64,000 nucleotides of DNA from Rhizobium terricola (GTDB lineage: Bacteria > Pseudomonadota > Alphaproteobacteria > Rhizobiales > Rhizobiaceae). The notes below the pieces were generated by a model. It did not search any database. It was given only the letters and a program-made list of their open reading frames with translations, and was not told where the DNA came from. The translations under genes and the position numbers were made by a program. Of this stretch, positions 44,078-53,389 are shown piece by piece; position 1 is the stretch's first letter; each line of letters begins with the position of its first letter. The stretch lies in the NCBI RefSeq assembly GCF_012927355.1, contig NZ_JABBGK010000001.1:1048649-1112648 (forward strand), read 5' to 3'.

Positions 44078-44806
44078 ATGAAGATCTTCAATTATCGGCG
44101 TGTGCCTTACGCGGAAATGCGCGCCTTTTCCGTTCATATCCTGACGGCCTCGGGTTCCTTCCTGGCCTTTCTCGGCGTCGTCGCCGCCGCAGAGCGTCGA
44201 TTCGTCGACATGTTCTGGTGGTTGGGGCTCGCACTCCTCGTCGACGGGATCGACGGTCCGATCGCCCGCAAGGTGCGCGTCAAGGAAGTGCTGCCGAACT
44301 GGTCCGGCGACACGCTGGACAACATCATCGACTACGTCACCTACGTTCTTCTGCCGGCCTTCGCACTCTACCAGAGCGGCATGATCGGCGAGCCCTGGTC
44401 CTTCGTCGCGGCGGGCATGATCGTTGTGTCGAGCGCGATCTATTATGCCGACATGGGCATGAAGACGGACGAGTATTTCTTCTCCGGTTTCCCGGTTGTG
44501 TGGAACATGGTCGTGTTCACGCTGTTCGTCATCGATGCGGATGCCGTGACCGCGTTGACCGTGGTGACGGTGTCGGTCGTGCTCACCTTCCTGCCGATCC
44601 ATTTCCTGCATCCGGTGCGCGTGAAACGGTTGCGCCTGCTCAATCTCGCGGTCTTCTTCCTCTGGTGCGGCTTCGGCGGCTATGCGCTGCTGCTGCATTT
44701 CCAGACCCCTTTCTGGGTGATGATCGGCTTTGTCGTCACCGGCATCTACCTCTATGCGATCGGCGCTGTTCTGCAGTTCCTCCCGGCGCTCGGCCGACAG
44801 GACTGA
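44078..44806 (+). CDS. pcs: Phosphatidylcholine synthase
   Basis: A 242-residue integral membrane enzyme that joins choline directly to CDP-diacylglycerol, the Pcs route of rhizobia. The modified CDP-alcohol phosphotransferase motif is at about residues 55-84: DGIDGPIARK, then GDTLDNIIDYVTY, with the conserved Asp, Gly, Ala-Arg and Asp residues. About eight membrane segments. The protein is highly similar in my memory to Sinorhizobium Pcs, including FNYRRVPYAEMRAFSVHILT and GMKTDEYFFSGFPVVWN. Start ATG 44078 matches that N-terminus; the frame is open upstream through the large inverted repeat. Confidence 0.96.
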   Translation: MKIFNYRRVPYAEMRAFSVHILTASGSFLAFLGVVAAAERRFVDMFWWLGLALLVDGIDGPIARKVRVKEVLPNWSGDTLDNIIDYVTYVLLPAFALYQSGMIGEPWSFVAAGMIVVSSAIYYADMGMKTDEYFFSGFPVVWNMVVFTLFVIDADAVTALTVVTVSVVLTFLPIHFLHPVRVKRLRLLNLAVFFLWCGFGGYALLLHFQTPFWVMIGFVVTGIYLYAIGAVLQFLPALGRQD

Positions 44807-44941
44807 CGGCCTGCGCTTTGCTGCGCAAAACCAAAAAAAACCTCTGCCTATATATTGTGCGATGCCGCAAACGGGTTATGAATTGTGCTTTGGACCGGGC
44901 CCAAGACCCGGCCGCCTTGACGGCGATGCAAAGGGGGACCC

Positions 44942-46504
44942 GTGCCGAACGTGACACCAGAGAGTGACAAGCCACTCCTGTCCGTGCGTGGCCTGACCAA
45001 GCTGTTCGGCAGCTTTGCCGCCTGCGACGGGATCGATCTGGAGATCGGCCACGGCGAGATCCACGCGCTACTCGGCGAGAATGGTGCTGGCAAGTCTACC
45101 CTGGTCAAGATGCTGTTCGGGATTCTTGCACCGTCCTCCGGCGAGATCGGCTGGGAAGGCAGTGTCCGCGACATCGTATCGCCGGCCGCCGCCCGCCGCC
45201 TCGGAATCGGCATGGTGTTCCAGCACTTTTCCCTGTTCGAGGCGCTGACGGTCGCGGAGAACATCGCGCTCGCGCTCGATGAGGACATCTCCATTGACGA
45301 GATCGCCACCAAGGCGGCGGAGCTTTCGAAAGCCTATGGCCTGCCGCTCGATCCGGCGGCGCACGTGGCGGACCTCTCGGTCGGCGAGCGCCAGCGCATC
45401 GAGATCGTGCGGGCACTGTTGCAGAACCCGAAACTGATCATCCTCGACGAGCCGACCTCGGTGCTCACACCGCAGGAGGCCGACCGCCTGTTCGAGACGC
45501 TGTTCAAATTGAAGGCCGAGGGGCGCTCGGTTCTCTATATCAGCCACAGGCTGGAGGAAGTGCAGCGGATCTGCGACCGTGCCACAGTGCTCCGTCACGG
45601 CAAGGTCACCGGCGCTTGCGATCCGCGTAGCGAGACGCCGGCATCGCTCGCCCGCATGATGGTCGGCTCGGACGTCGCATCCGTCATGCGTGACGATGAT
45701 ACCGGCCTCGGCGACATCCAGCTCCGGGTTAGCAAGCTTGACCTCAAGGCACGCACGCCCTTCGCCATAGCGCTCAAGGACCTTTCACTTACCGTGCGAG
45801 CCGGGGAGGTGCTGGCAATCGCCGGTGTCGCCGGCAACGGGCAGGGAGAGCTCTTCGATGCGCTCTCGGGTGAGTATCCGGCCGACGACAATGAAGCGGT
45901 GCAGATCCGTGGCAAGGCGGTCGGCTCGCTCGGGATCAACGCCCGTCGGCTGCTCGGTGCCGGTTTCGTACCCGAGGAGCGCAACGGACATGGCGCGGTC
46001 GCCACATTGCCGCTCTCGGAAAACCTGCTGCTCGCGCGGAACCAGTCCGACAAGCGGGCCTTCCTGGCGGGTGGCTGGCTGAAGCTCATCCGGCACGACA
46101 CCGTGCGGTCCGCGACCCAGCGGATCTGCGAGGCGATGGACGTGCGCAAGAGCGGTCTCGATCCTGCCGCGGGCTCGCTGTCCGGCGGCAATCTTCAGAA
46201 ATTCATCGTCGGTCGCGAGCTCGACCGGCAGCCGACGGTGCTCGTCGTCAACCAGCCGACCTGGGGCGTGGACGCAGGCGCCGCAAGCCGCATCCGGCAG
46301 GCGCTGGTGAACCTCGCACGGGCGGGATCGGCGGTGGTGGTCATCAGCCAGGATCTCGACGAGATCTTCGAGGTTGCGACCAGCATCGCGGCGATCTCGG
46401 AAGGGCGCCTGTCGCCGAGCTATCCGGCGGCCACGATGACACGGGAAAAGATCGGGCTGCTGATGGGCGGCATGCATGGCCTGGAGACTGCCGATGCGCA
46501 TTGA
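44942..46504 (+). CDS. ABC transporter ATP-binding protein, BMP-type (nucleoside/sugar) importer
   Basis: A 520-residue double ATPase. The first half has intact Walker A GENGAGKSTLVKML, signature LSVGERQRIEIVRAL and Walker B LIILDEPTSVLTPQEA. The second half has a degenerate Walker A (AGVAGNGQGEL) and signature LSGGNLQKFIVGREL, as usual in the RbsA-like family. GTG 44942 is preceded by AAAGGGGGA. It overlaps the first permease gene by 11 bases. With the BMP-type binding protein encoded three genes later, it probably imports nucleosides. Confidence 0.92.
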   Translation: MPNVTPESDKPLLSVRGLTKLFGSFAACDGIDLEIGHGEIHALLGENGAGKSTLVKMLFGILAPSSGEIGWEGSVRDIVSPAAARRLGIGMVFQHFSLFEALTVAENIALALDEDISIDEIATKAAELSKAYGLPLDPAAHVADLSVGERQRIEIVRALLQNPKLIILDEPTSVLTPQEADRLFETLFKLKAEGRSVLYISHRLEEVQRICDRATVLRHGKVTGACDPRSETPASLARMMVGSDVASVMRDDDTGLGDIQLRVSKLDLKARTPFAIALKDLSLTVRAGEVLAIAGVAGNGQGELFDALSGEYPADDNEAVQIRGKAVGSLGINARRLLGAGFVPEERNGHGAVATLPLSENLLLARNQSDKRAFLAGGWLKLIRHDTVRSATQRICEAMDVRKSGLDPAAGSLSGGNLQKFIVGRELDRQPTVLVVNQPTWGVDAGAASRIRQALVNLARAGSAVVVISQDLDEIFEVATSIAAISEGRLSPSYPAATMTREKIGLLMGGMHGLETADAH

Positions 46505-47588
46505 ACTCGAACGCCGCCCGCGTATGTCGGGCCTTTTCGCGGTCGTATCTCCACTGCTCGCCCTGGCGCTGACGGTGATCTTCGGCGGCATCATGTTCGC
46601 GTTGCTGGGCAAGGATCCGGTCGAGGCCCTCTTCAGCTTCTTCATCGAGCCGCTGCTCGAGGTCTGGTCGCTGCACGAACTGGCAATCAAGGCGGCTCCG
46701 CTCATCCTGATCGGCGTCGGTCTTTCGGTCGCCTATCGGTCGAACAACTGGAACATCGGCGCCGAAGGGCAGTTCACCGTCGGAGCAATCACCGGCTCGA
46801 TCCTGCCGGTCGTGTTCTACGAATGGCATTCGCCGCTGCTCCTGCCGCTGATGCTCGTCATGGGCATGCTGGGCGGCGCGCTCTATGCGGCGATCCCGGC
46901 GCTCTTGAAGACGCGCTTCAACACCAATGAGATCCTGACGAGCCTCATGCTCGTCTATATCGCCCAGCTTTTCCTCGACTGGCTGGTGCGTGGGGCGTGG
47001 CGCGACCCGGCGGGCTACAACTTTCCGCAGAGCCGATCCTTCGTGACCGAAGGCGTTCTGCCGGAAATGCTGTCATCGGGCCGGGCGCACTGGGGTTTTG
47101 CCTTCGCCATCCTCGCCGCCGTTGGCGTCTGGTTCATGATGCGCTACACGCTCAAGGGATTCCAGGTTGTCGTGCTCGGCCAGTCGGAACGGGCAGGGCG
47201 CTTCGCCGGCTTTTCGTCGCGCGGAATGGTGTGGTTCTCGATGCTGTTTTCGGGAGCGCTTGCCGGTCTCGCCGGCATTTCCGAAGTCTCCGGCTCCATC
47301 GGCCACCTGCAGCCGTCGATCTCGCCCGGCTACGGTTTCACCGCGATCATCGTCGCCTTCCTCGGCCGCCTCAACCCGCTCGGGATCATCGGTTCCGGCC
47401 TGGTGCTGGCGCTGACCTATCTCGGTGGTGAAGGCGCACAGTTGTCGATCGGGGTCTCCGACAAGGTGACGCGGGTCTTCCAGGGTCTGCTGCTGTTTTT
47501 CGTTCTCTCCTGCGACACGCTCATCCACTACAAGGTGAGGGTGCTGGTCGGGAAGGGGCGCGTTCTTTTCGGGGGAGCCGGGCGATGA
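46494..47588 (+). CDS. ABC transporter permease, BMP-type importer (subunit 1)
   Basis: A 364-residue inner-membrane permease of the branched-chain/ribose class. Landmarks are APLILIGVGLSVAYRSNNWNIGAEGQFTVGA and the coupling-loop region GQSERAGRFAGFSSRGMVWFSMLFSGALAGLAGISEV, followed by GFTAIIVAFLGRLNPLGII. About nine membrane segments. ATG 46494 lies within the end of the ATPase gene. It overlaps the second permease gene by four bases. Confidence 0.92.
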   Translation: MRIELERRPRMSGLFAVVSPLLALALTVIFGGIMFALLGKDPVEALFSFFIEPLLEVWSLHELAIKAAPLILIGVGLSVAYRSNNWNIGAEGQFTVGAITGSILPVVFYEWHSPLLLPLMLVMGMLGGALYAAIPALLKTRFNTNEILTSLMLVYIAQLFLDWLVRGAWRDPAGYNFPQSRSFVTEGVLPEMLSSGRAHWGFAFAILAAVGVWFMMRYTLKGFQVVVLGQSERAGRFAGFSSRGMVWFSMLFSGALAGLAGISEVSGSIGHLQPSISPGYGFTAIIVAFLGRLNPLGIIGSGLVLALTYLGGEGAQLSIGVSDKVTRVFQGLLLFFVLSCDTLIHYKVRVLVGKGRVLFGGAGR

Positions 47589-48502
47589 TCATCGAGGCGA
47601 TCCTTCTCACCATCATCACGGCGTCTACGCCGCTGGTCATCGCTGCGATGGGGGAGCTCGTCACCGAGCGTTCCGGCGTGCTGAACCTCGGCGTCGAGGG
47701 CATGATGATCATCGGGGCCGTCTGTGCCTTCGCCACGTCGCAGATCACCGGATCGCCGTTCATCGGCGTTCTGGCCGGCATCCTGGCAGGTGCGGCCTTC
47801 TCCCTGCTCTTTGCCTTCCTGACGCTGACCCTGGTCGCCAACCAGGTGGCAACCGGTCTTGCGCTGACGCTCCTCGGGCTCGGCGTCTCCGGCATGATGG
47901 GCGAAAGCTTCGTGGGCGTTCCCGGCGTCAAGCTCCAGCCGATCGCGGTTCCGCTGCTCTCCGACATCCCGGTCATCGGCAAGCTCTTGTTCCACCAGGA
48001 CCTCGTCTTCTACCTGTCGATCCTGCTGGTCGTCGGCGTGAACTGGTACCTGTTTCGCACCCGGTCCGGCCTGAAGCTGCGGGCGATCGGCGACAATCAC
48101 GGCTCGGCCCACACGCTCGGCATCCATGTGGTGCGGACGCGTTACCTCGCAGTGCTGTTCGGCGGCGCCTGCGCAGGGCTTGCGGGTGCGCAGCTTTCGC
48201 TCGTCTATACGCCGCAATGGGTGGAGAACATGTCGGCCGGCCGCGGCTGGATCGCGCTTGCGCTCGTCGTCTTCGCCTCCTGGCGGCCGTGGCGGGTGCT
48301 GGCGGGCGGCTACCTGTTCGGCGCGGTGACGATCGGCCAGCTGCATGCGCAGGCCTTCGGTATCGGACTGCCGTCGCAATTCCTTTCGGCTTTGCCATAT
48401 GCGGCAACCATTGTCGTTCTCGTGATTATTTCCCATAATCGCCGCACGACGCTCATCAATACTCCGGCCTCGCTCGGCAAGCCGTTCGTGCCTGACCGGT
48501 GA
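47585..48502 (+). CDS. ABC transporter permease, BMP-type importer (subunit 2)
   Basis: A 305-residue permease and partner of the preceding one. Landmarks are ASTPLVIAAMGELVTERSGVLNLGVEGMMIIGAV (the NLG-EG motif of nucleoside-importer permeases), ATGLALTLLGLGVSG and RAIGDNHGSAHTLGIHV, the coupling helix. About eight to nine membrane segments. The nucleoside-type motif supports purine nucleosides as cargo, but this is family knowledge rather than proof. It ends 38 bases before the binding-protein gene. Confidence 0.92.
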   Translation: MIIEAILLTIITASTPLVIAAMGELVTERSGVLNLGVEGMMIIGAVCAFATSQITGSPFIGVLAGILAGAAFSLLFAFLTLTLVANQVATGLALTLLGLGVSGMMGESFVGVPGVKLQPIAVPLLSDIPVIGKLLFHQDLVFYLSILLVVGVNWYLFRTRSGLKLRAIGDNHGSAHTLGIHVVRTRYLAVLFGGACAGLAGAQLSLVYTPQWVENMSAGRGWIALALVVFASWRPWRVLAGGYLFGAVTIGQLHAQAFGIGLPSQFLSALPYAATIVVLVIISHNRRTTLINTPASLGKPFVPDR

Positions 48503-48540
48503 AGTCAAAAATCAGTTCAACAACCAGACAGGGGTTTCCC

Positions 48541-49614
48541 ATGAAGAAAATGCTCATTGCACTTGCTGCAAGCGCCGCTGCCCTCGGCAGCTTCGCGGCC
48601 TCGGCGCAGGCCGAAGACAAGACGAAGGTCTGCTTCGTCTACGTCGGCACCACGACCGACGGCGGCTGGACCCAGGCTCACGACATCGGCCGCCAGCAGT
48701 TGCAGGCGCATTTCGGCGACAAGATCGAAACCCCGTATCTCGAAAGCGTTCCGGAAGGTCCGGATGCCGAACGCGCCATCGAGCGTCTGGCCCGTTCCGA
48801 CTGCAAGCTGATCTTCACCACTTCGTTCGGCTTCATGGACGCCACCGTGAAGGTCGCCGCCAAGTTCCCGGACGTGAAGTTCGAACACGCAACCGGCTTC
48901 AAGGCTGCCGACAACGTCGCGACCTACAATTCGCGTTTCTATGAAGGCCGTTACATCCAGGGCGTGATCGCCGCCAAGATGTCCCAGAAGGGCGTCGCGG
49001 GCTACATCGCCTCGTTCCCGATCCCGGAAGTCGTCATGGGCATCAACGCCTTCATGCACGGCGCGCAGTCCGTCAACCCGGACTTTAAGGTCAAGGTCGT
49101 CTGGGCCAACACCTGGTTCGACCCGGGCAAGGAAGCCGACGCCGCCAAGGCGCTGATCGACCAGGGCGTCGATATCCTGACCCAGCACACCGACACCACG
49201 GCACCGATGCAGGTTGCACAGGAGCGCGGTATCAAGGCCTTCGGCCAGGCTTCCGACATGATCAAGGCCGGCCCCGAAACCCAGCTGACCGCCATCACCG
49301 ACACCTGGGGCGCATATTACATCAAGCGCACCCAGGCGCTTCTCGACGGCACCTGGAAGTCCGAGCAGATCTGGGACGGCCTGAAGGACGGCATCCTGAC
49401 CATGGCGCCCTATACCAACATGCCGGATGACGTGAAGGCGCTTGCGCAGGACACCGAAGCCAAGATCAAGTCGGGCGAACTGCATCCGTTCACCGGCCCG
49501 ATCAAGAAGCAGGACGGTTCGGACTGGCTGAAGGACGGCGAAAAGGCCGACGACGGCACGCTGCTCGGCATGAACTTCTACGTCGCCGGCGTCGACGACA
49601 AGCTGCCGCAATAA
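48541..49614 (+). CDS. BMP-family (Med/PnrA-like) periplasmic substrate-binding protein
   Basis: A 357-residue secreted protein. The signal peptide MKKMLIALAASAAALGSFAASAQA is likely cleaved before EDKTKVCFVYV. The body has the BMP pattern: GGWTQAHDIGRQQLQ, ERLARSDCKLIFTTSFGFMDATVKVAAKFPDVKFEHATG and SRFYEGRYIQGVIAAKMSQKG. Relatives bind purine nucleosides or similar. No lipobox, so it is free in the periplasm. It ends the operon with an intrinsic terminator after 30 bases. Confidence 0.92.
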   Translation: MKKMLIALAASAAALGSFAASAQAEDKTKVCFVYVGTTTDGGWTQAHDIGRQQLQAHFGDKIETPYLESVPEGPDAERAIERLARSDCKLIFTTSFGFMDATVKVAAKFPDVKFEHATGFKAADNVATYNSRFYEGRYIQGVIAAKMSQKGVAGYIASFPIPEVVMGINAFMHGAQSVNPDFKVKVVWANTWFDPGKEADAAKALIDQGVDILTQHTDTTAPMQVAQERGIKAFGQASDMIKAGPETQLTAITDTWGAYYIKRTQALLDGTWKSEQIWDGLKDGILTMAPYTNMPDDVKALAQDTEAKIKSGELHPFTGPIKKQDGSDWLKDGEKADDGTLLGMNFYVAGVDDKLPQ

Positions 49615-49644
49615 CTCCATCAGAGCTGGAGCTTCAAATTCTGC

Positions 49645-49674
49645 AAAGGGCGCCTCGGGCGCCCTTTCTTTTTG
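49645..49674 (+). terminator. Intrinsic terminator of the BMP-type importer operon
   Basis: AAAGGGCGCC (49645-49654) pairs with GGCGCCCTTT (49658-49667) around TCG; a T-rich tail TTTCTTTTT (49665-49673) follows. Confidence 0.92.
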
Positions 49675-49717
49675 CCGTTTGTTTCGCGGAAACTCGCGGC
49701 AGCCGCGTTTACAAAAG

Positions 49718-49730
49718 TCATATAGTATGA
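49718..49730. promoter_or_regulatory. TCATA-TAG-TATGA palindrome upstream of ytfQ
   Basis: 5-bp perfect arms around a 3-base centre, 44 bases before the ytfQ start, in the control region of the importer operon. The last gene of that operon encodes a FadR-like GntR regulator, whose dimeric operators have this size, so it is the natural candidate to bind here. Confidence 0.5.
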
Positions 49731-49773
49731 TTAATGATCTTTGTCACGGGAGGTGACGCCAAGGGAGGAAATC

Positions 49774-50736
49774 ATGAAGTCTTTTAAAGCGCTTGCCAGC
49801 GCCACGATTCTTGCTGGCTGCATGTTTGCTACGGCCCATGCAGAGGGCCTCGTCGTCGGTTTTTCGCAGATCGGTTCAGAATCCGGGTGGCGCGCCGCTG
49901 AAACCACGCTGACCAAGCAGCAGGCCGAAAAGCGCGGCATCGATCTCAAGTTCGCCGATGCCCAGCAGAAGCAGGAAAACCAGATCAAGGCACTGCGTTC
50001 GTTCATCGCGCAGGGCGTCGATGCGATCCTGGTTGCCCCGGTGGTCGCTACCGGCTGGGATGAAGTTCTCGAAGAAGCCAAGGACGCAGAGATCCCCGTG
50101 ATCCTGCTCGACCGGACTGTCGATTCCGACAAGGAACTCTACATGACGGCGGTCACCTCGGATCTCGTGCATGAAGGCAAGGTCGCCGGCGAATGGCTCG
50201 CCAAGACCGTGGGCGACAAGCCCTGCAACATCGTCGAACTCCAGGGCACGACCGGCTCCTCGCCGGCCATCGACCGCAAGAAGGGGTTTGAGGAAGGCAT
50301 TGCCGGCAAGGCGAACCTCAAGATCGTCCGCAGCCAGACCGGCGACTTCACCCGTACGAAGGGCAAGGAAGTCATGGAAAGCTTCCTCAAGGCCGAGGAC
50401 GGCGGCAAGAACATCTGCGCGCTCTACGCCCACAATGACGACATGGCCGTCGGCGCCATCCAGGCAATCAAGGAAGCCGGCCTGAAGCCGGGCACCGACA
50501 TCCTGGTCGTCTCGATCGACGCGGTTCCGGACATCTTCCTCGCCATGGCGGCGGGCGAGGCGAACGCAACGGTCGAACTGACCCCGAACATGGCAGGCCC
50601 GGCGTTCGATGCGCTGGAGGCCTTCAAGAAGGACGGCACCATGCCGCCGAAGTGGATCCAGACTGAATCGAAGCTCTATACCCAGGCCGACGATCCTCAG
50701 AAGGTCTACGAGGAGAAGAAGGGCCTCGGCTACTGA
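49774..50736 (+). CDS. ytfQ: Galactofuranose-type ABC importer substrate-binding protein
   Basis: A 320-residue periplasmic sugar-binding protein with a signal peptide cleaved after ATAHA (about residue 21). It strongly resembles E. coli YtfQ over the whole length: VGFSQIGSESGWRAAETTLTK, QKQENQIKALRSFIAQGVDAI, APVVATGWDEVL, ELQGTTGSSPAIDRKKGF and LTPNMAGPAFDALE. YtfQ binds galactofuranose. Start ATG 49774 has AGGGAGG just upstream. It is followed by two hairpins and then the ATPase gene. Confidence 0.93.
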   Translation: MKSFKALASATILAGCMFATAHAEGLVVGFSQIGSESGWRAAETTLTKQQAEKRGIDLKFADAQQKQENQIKALRSFIAQGVDAILVAPVVATGWDEVLEEAKDAEIPVILLDRTVDSDKELYMTAVTSDLVHEGKVAGEWLAKTVGDKPCNIVELQGTTGSSPAIDRKKGFEEGIAGKANLKIVRSQTGDFTRTKGKEVMESFLKAEDGGKNICALYAHNDDMAVGAIQAIKEAGLKPGTDILVVSIDAVPDIFLAMAAGEANATVELTPNMAGPAFDALEAFKKDGTMPPKWIQTESKLYTQADDPQKVYEEKKGLGY

Positions 50737-50763
50737 TTTGCGCCACCTCGACCCGGCTGTACT

Positions 50764-50779
50764 GACCGCCTCGGCGGTC
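50764..50779 (+). other. Intercistronic hairpin 1 after ytfQ
   Basis: GACCGCC (50764-50770) is followed by TC and its exact reverse complement GGCGGTC (50773-50779), 28 bases after the ytfQ stop. No T-run. A hairpin here would protect the binding-protein message and lower the expression of the later genes. Confidence 0.55.
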
Positions 50780-50800
50780 GGGCGGCCGGGCTGCAGAGAC

Positions 50801-50830
50801 CTGCCGGAGCCGCGCCTGCGGTCCCGGCAG
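50801..50830 (+). other. Intercistronic hairpin 2 between ytfQ and ytfR
   Basis: CTGCCGG (50801-50807) pairs with CCGGCAG (50824-50830), and CCGC (50810-50813) with GCGG (50818-50821), around a GCCT loop with one mismatch and one G-U between. It ends 28 bases before the ytfR start. It forms a tandem with hairpin 1. Confidence 0.55.
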
Positions 50831-50858
50831 AAGCATTGCGATGAAGGCGGGAGCGCGC

Positions 50859-52382
50859 ATGACGGAGCAATCCAATTCCATTCTGGCCGCCTCGGGGATC
50901 TGCAAGTATTTCCCAGGCGCGACGGCACTCGACCACGTGGATTTCGATCTGAGGCGCGGTGAGATCCTGGCCTTGCTCGGCGAAAACGGTGCCGGAAAAT
51001 CGACCCTCGTGAAGTGTCTGACGGGCGCCTATCGCCGGGACGGCGGCAGGATCCTTCTGGACGGACGGGAGATCGATCCTAAGGACACGGGTGCCGCACA
51101 AACGCTCGGGATTGGCACGGTCTACCAGGAGGTGAACCTGCTCGGGAACCTGACCGTGGCCGAAAACCTCTATCTCGGCCGCCAGCCGCGCCGGCTCGGC
51201 ATGATCGACACGCGGCGCATGAATGCGGACGCCCGGGATCTGCTGCTCGGTTATGGCATCGACATCGATGTCCGCCAGGAACTCGCCGGCTTTTCCGTTG
51301 CGATCCAGCAGGTGGTGGCGATCGCCCGCGCGGTCGATTTGTCCGGCAAGGTTCTGATCCTCGACGAACCGACCGCGAGCCTCGACGCGCAGGAAGTGGC
51401 CATGCTCTTCGGCATCATGCGAGACCTGAAGGCCAAAGGGCTCGGGATCGTCTTCATCACGCATTTTCTCGGCCAGGTCTACGAAGTGGCCGACCGCGTC
51501 ACCGTTCTGCGCAACGGTTGCCTCGTCGGTACTCGCGATACCGCGTCGCTCGATCGCAAGACCCTGATTTCGATGATGCTTGGGCGTGAGCTTGAGGCCG
51601 TTGAGAAGAACCACAGCGGCAAAGACCGGTCCGAAGGTGCGGTTCGCTACCGTTTCGACGCATTCGGCAGGCGAGGCCGCGTACAGCCCTTCGATCTGAC
51701 CGTACGGGCCGGTGAGGTGGTCGGCATGGCGGGGCTGCTCGGTTCCGGCCGCACGGAGACCGCCGAGACGCTGTTCGGGGTGCACCCGTCCGACAGCGGT
51801 TCGGCTGAAGTCGACGGGAAGGCCGTCAAGATCGGCAGTCCGCGCGACGCGATCCGGCTGGGTTTCGGATTTTGCCCCGAGGATCGGAAGACCGATGGCA
51901 TCGTGGGCGATCTGTCGATCCGGGAGAACATCGCGTTGGCGCTGCAGGCGCGGCGCGGCTGGCTCCGGCCGATATCGGCGCGGGAACAGGCAGAGCTCGC
52001 GGACCGCTACATCGCCGCGCTCGACATCCGAACGACAGATCGTGAAAAGCCGATACGCCTGCTTTCCGGCGGGAACCAGCAGAAGGTGATCCTCGCCCGC
52101 TGGCTCGCCACCAATCCGCAATTCCTGATCCTCGACGAACCGACGCGCGGAATCGATGTCGGTGCCCATGCCGAGATCATCCGCCTGATCGAACAGCTTT
52201 GCGCCCAGGGGCTCTCGCTCCTCATCATATCGTCCGAATTGGAAGAACTGCTGGCCTATAGCTCCAGGGTCGTGGTCCTGCGCGACCGGCGGCACGTGGC
52301 CGAACTGAGCGGCGCGGACATGACCACCGCGCATATCGTCGAGGCAATCGCCAGCCAGGGCGGCGAAGGACAGCCGGCATGA
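50859..52382 (+). CDS. ytfR: Galactofuranose-type ABC importer ATP-binding protein
   Basis: A 507-residue double ATPase. First half: Walker A GENGAGKSTLVKCL, Walker B VLILDEPTASLD. Second half: degenerate Walker A (AGLLGSGRTETAE), signature LLSGGNQQKVILARWLA and LILDEPTRGIDVGAHAE. It resembles RbsA/YtfR. I prefer ATG 50859 with GGGAG seven bases upstream over ATG 50841, which has no ribosome site. It overlaps ytfT by four bases. Confidence 0.92.
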   Translation: MTEQSNSILAASGICKYFPGATALDHVDFDLRRGEILALLGENGAGKSTLVKCLTGAYRRDGGRILLDGREIDPKDTGAAQTLGIGTVYQEVNLLGNLTVAENLYLGRQPRRLGMIDTRRMNADARDLLLGYGIDIDVRQELAGFSVAIQQVVAIARAVDLSGKVLILDEPTASLDAQEVAMLFGIMRDLKAKGLGIVFITHFLGQVYEVADRVTVLRNGCLVGTRDTASLDRKTLISMMLGRELEAVEKNHSGKDRSEGAVRYRFDAFGRRGRVQPFDLTVRAGEVVGMAGLLGSGRTETAETLFGVHPSDSGSAEVDGKAVKIGSPRDAIRLGFGFCPEDRKTDGIVGDLSIRENIALALQARRGWLRPISAREQAELADRYIAALDIRTTDREKPIRLLSGGNQQKVILARWLATNPQFLILDEPTRGIDVGAHAEIIRLIEQLCAQGLSLLIISSELEELLAYSSRVVVLRDRRHVAELSGADMTTAHIVEAIASQGGEGQPA

Positions 52383-53386
52383 TGCAGAAGATCAGATCCC
52401 TTTTCCTCCGGCTTACGCCGCAACTGATCGCGCTCGCGGTCATTCTCCTGCTTAATGTGCTCGCCTTTCCCGGCTTCTTCGACATCGAGATCCAGAACGG
52501 CCGACTCTATGGCAGCCTGATCGACGTGTTGAACCGCGGCGCCCCAGTGGCGCTGCTGGCGGTCGGCATGACGCTGGTGATTGCGACAAAGGGCATCGAC
52601 CTCTCTGTCGGAGCGGTCATCGCGATCACCGGAGCGGCGGGAGCGGCGGCCATCACGGCCGGTTTTTCGCTTCCCCTCACGATCGCGCTCGTTCTCGGCG
52701 TCGGCCTTGCCTGCGGGCTGTGGAACGGTGTTCTCGTCGCCATCCTGGGCATCCAGCCGATCATCGCCACGCTGGTCCTGATGGTCGCAGGGCGCGGCAT
52801 CGCGCAGTTGATCACCGAGGGGACGATTCTCACCTTCACCGATCCCGGCTTCATCTTCATCGGCAGCGGATCGCTGTTCCTTCTGCCGATGCCGGCACTG
52901 ATCTTCATCGCCTTCGCCGCTCTCGTTGCGATCCTGGTCCGTGGCACGGCGCTCGGACTGCTCGTCGAGGCGGTCGGGGTCAATCGCCGGGCGGCGACGC
53001 TTTCGGGTGTCGGGACGTCGGTCCTGCTGCTCGTCGTCTACCTGCTCTGCAGCCTTTCGGCGACCATCGCCGGGCTCATCGTCGCAGCCGACATCAAGGG
53101 GGCGGACGCCAACAATGCCGGCCTGTGGCTCGAGCTCGACGCCATCCTCGCGGTGGTCGTCGGCGGCAATTCGCTGCTCGGAGGGCGCTTCAGCATCGCC
53201 GGCTCTCTGCTCGGTGCGCTGATTATCCAGTCGATCAACACCGGCATCCTGCTCTCTGGTTTCCCGCCGGAATTCAACCTGATCATCAAGGCAGCCATCA
53301 TCGTGATTATCCTCGTCATCCAGTCGCCCGCCGTGCAGCAGATCGCCGGTTTCCTGCGTCGGGCGCCGGCCGGTGCGGGAGAGTAG
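52379..53386 (+). CDS. ytfT: Galactofuranose-type ABC importer permease YtfT
   Basis: A 335-residue ribose-type permease with about ten membrane segments. Landmarks: GAPVALLAVGMTLVIATKGIDLSVGAVIAITGA (the GIDLSVG motif), GIQPIIATLVLMVAGRGIAQL, and LELDAILAVVVGGNSLLGGRFSIAGSLLGALIIQ. The order SBP-ATPase-permease-permease equals that of the E. coli ytfQRT-yjfF operon. Three bases separate it from the next gene. Confidence 0.92.
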   Translation: MMQKIRSLFLRLTPQLIALAVILLLNVLAFPGFFDIEIQNGRLYGSLIDVLNRGAPVALLAVGMTLVIATKGIDLSVGAVIAITGAAGAAAITAGFSLPLTIALVLGVGLACGLWNGVLVAILGIQPIIATLVLMVAGRGIAQLITEGTILTFTDPGFIFIGSGSLFLLPMPALIFIAFAALVAILVRGTALGLLVEAVGVNRRAATLSGVGTSVLLLVVYLLCSLSATIAGLIVAADIKGADANNAGLWLELDAILAVVVGGNSLLGGRFSIAGSLLGALIIQSINTGILLSGFPPEFNLIIKAAIIVIILVIQSPAVQQIAGFLRRAPAGAGE

Positions 53387-53389
53387 GGC

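Noticed and set aside
44811-44840. Terminator after pcs
   Set aside because: The stem TGCGC/GCGCA is followed by A-runs, not Ts, and is too short; no terminator was called there.
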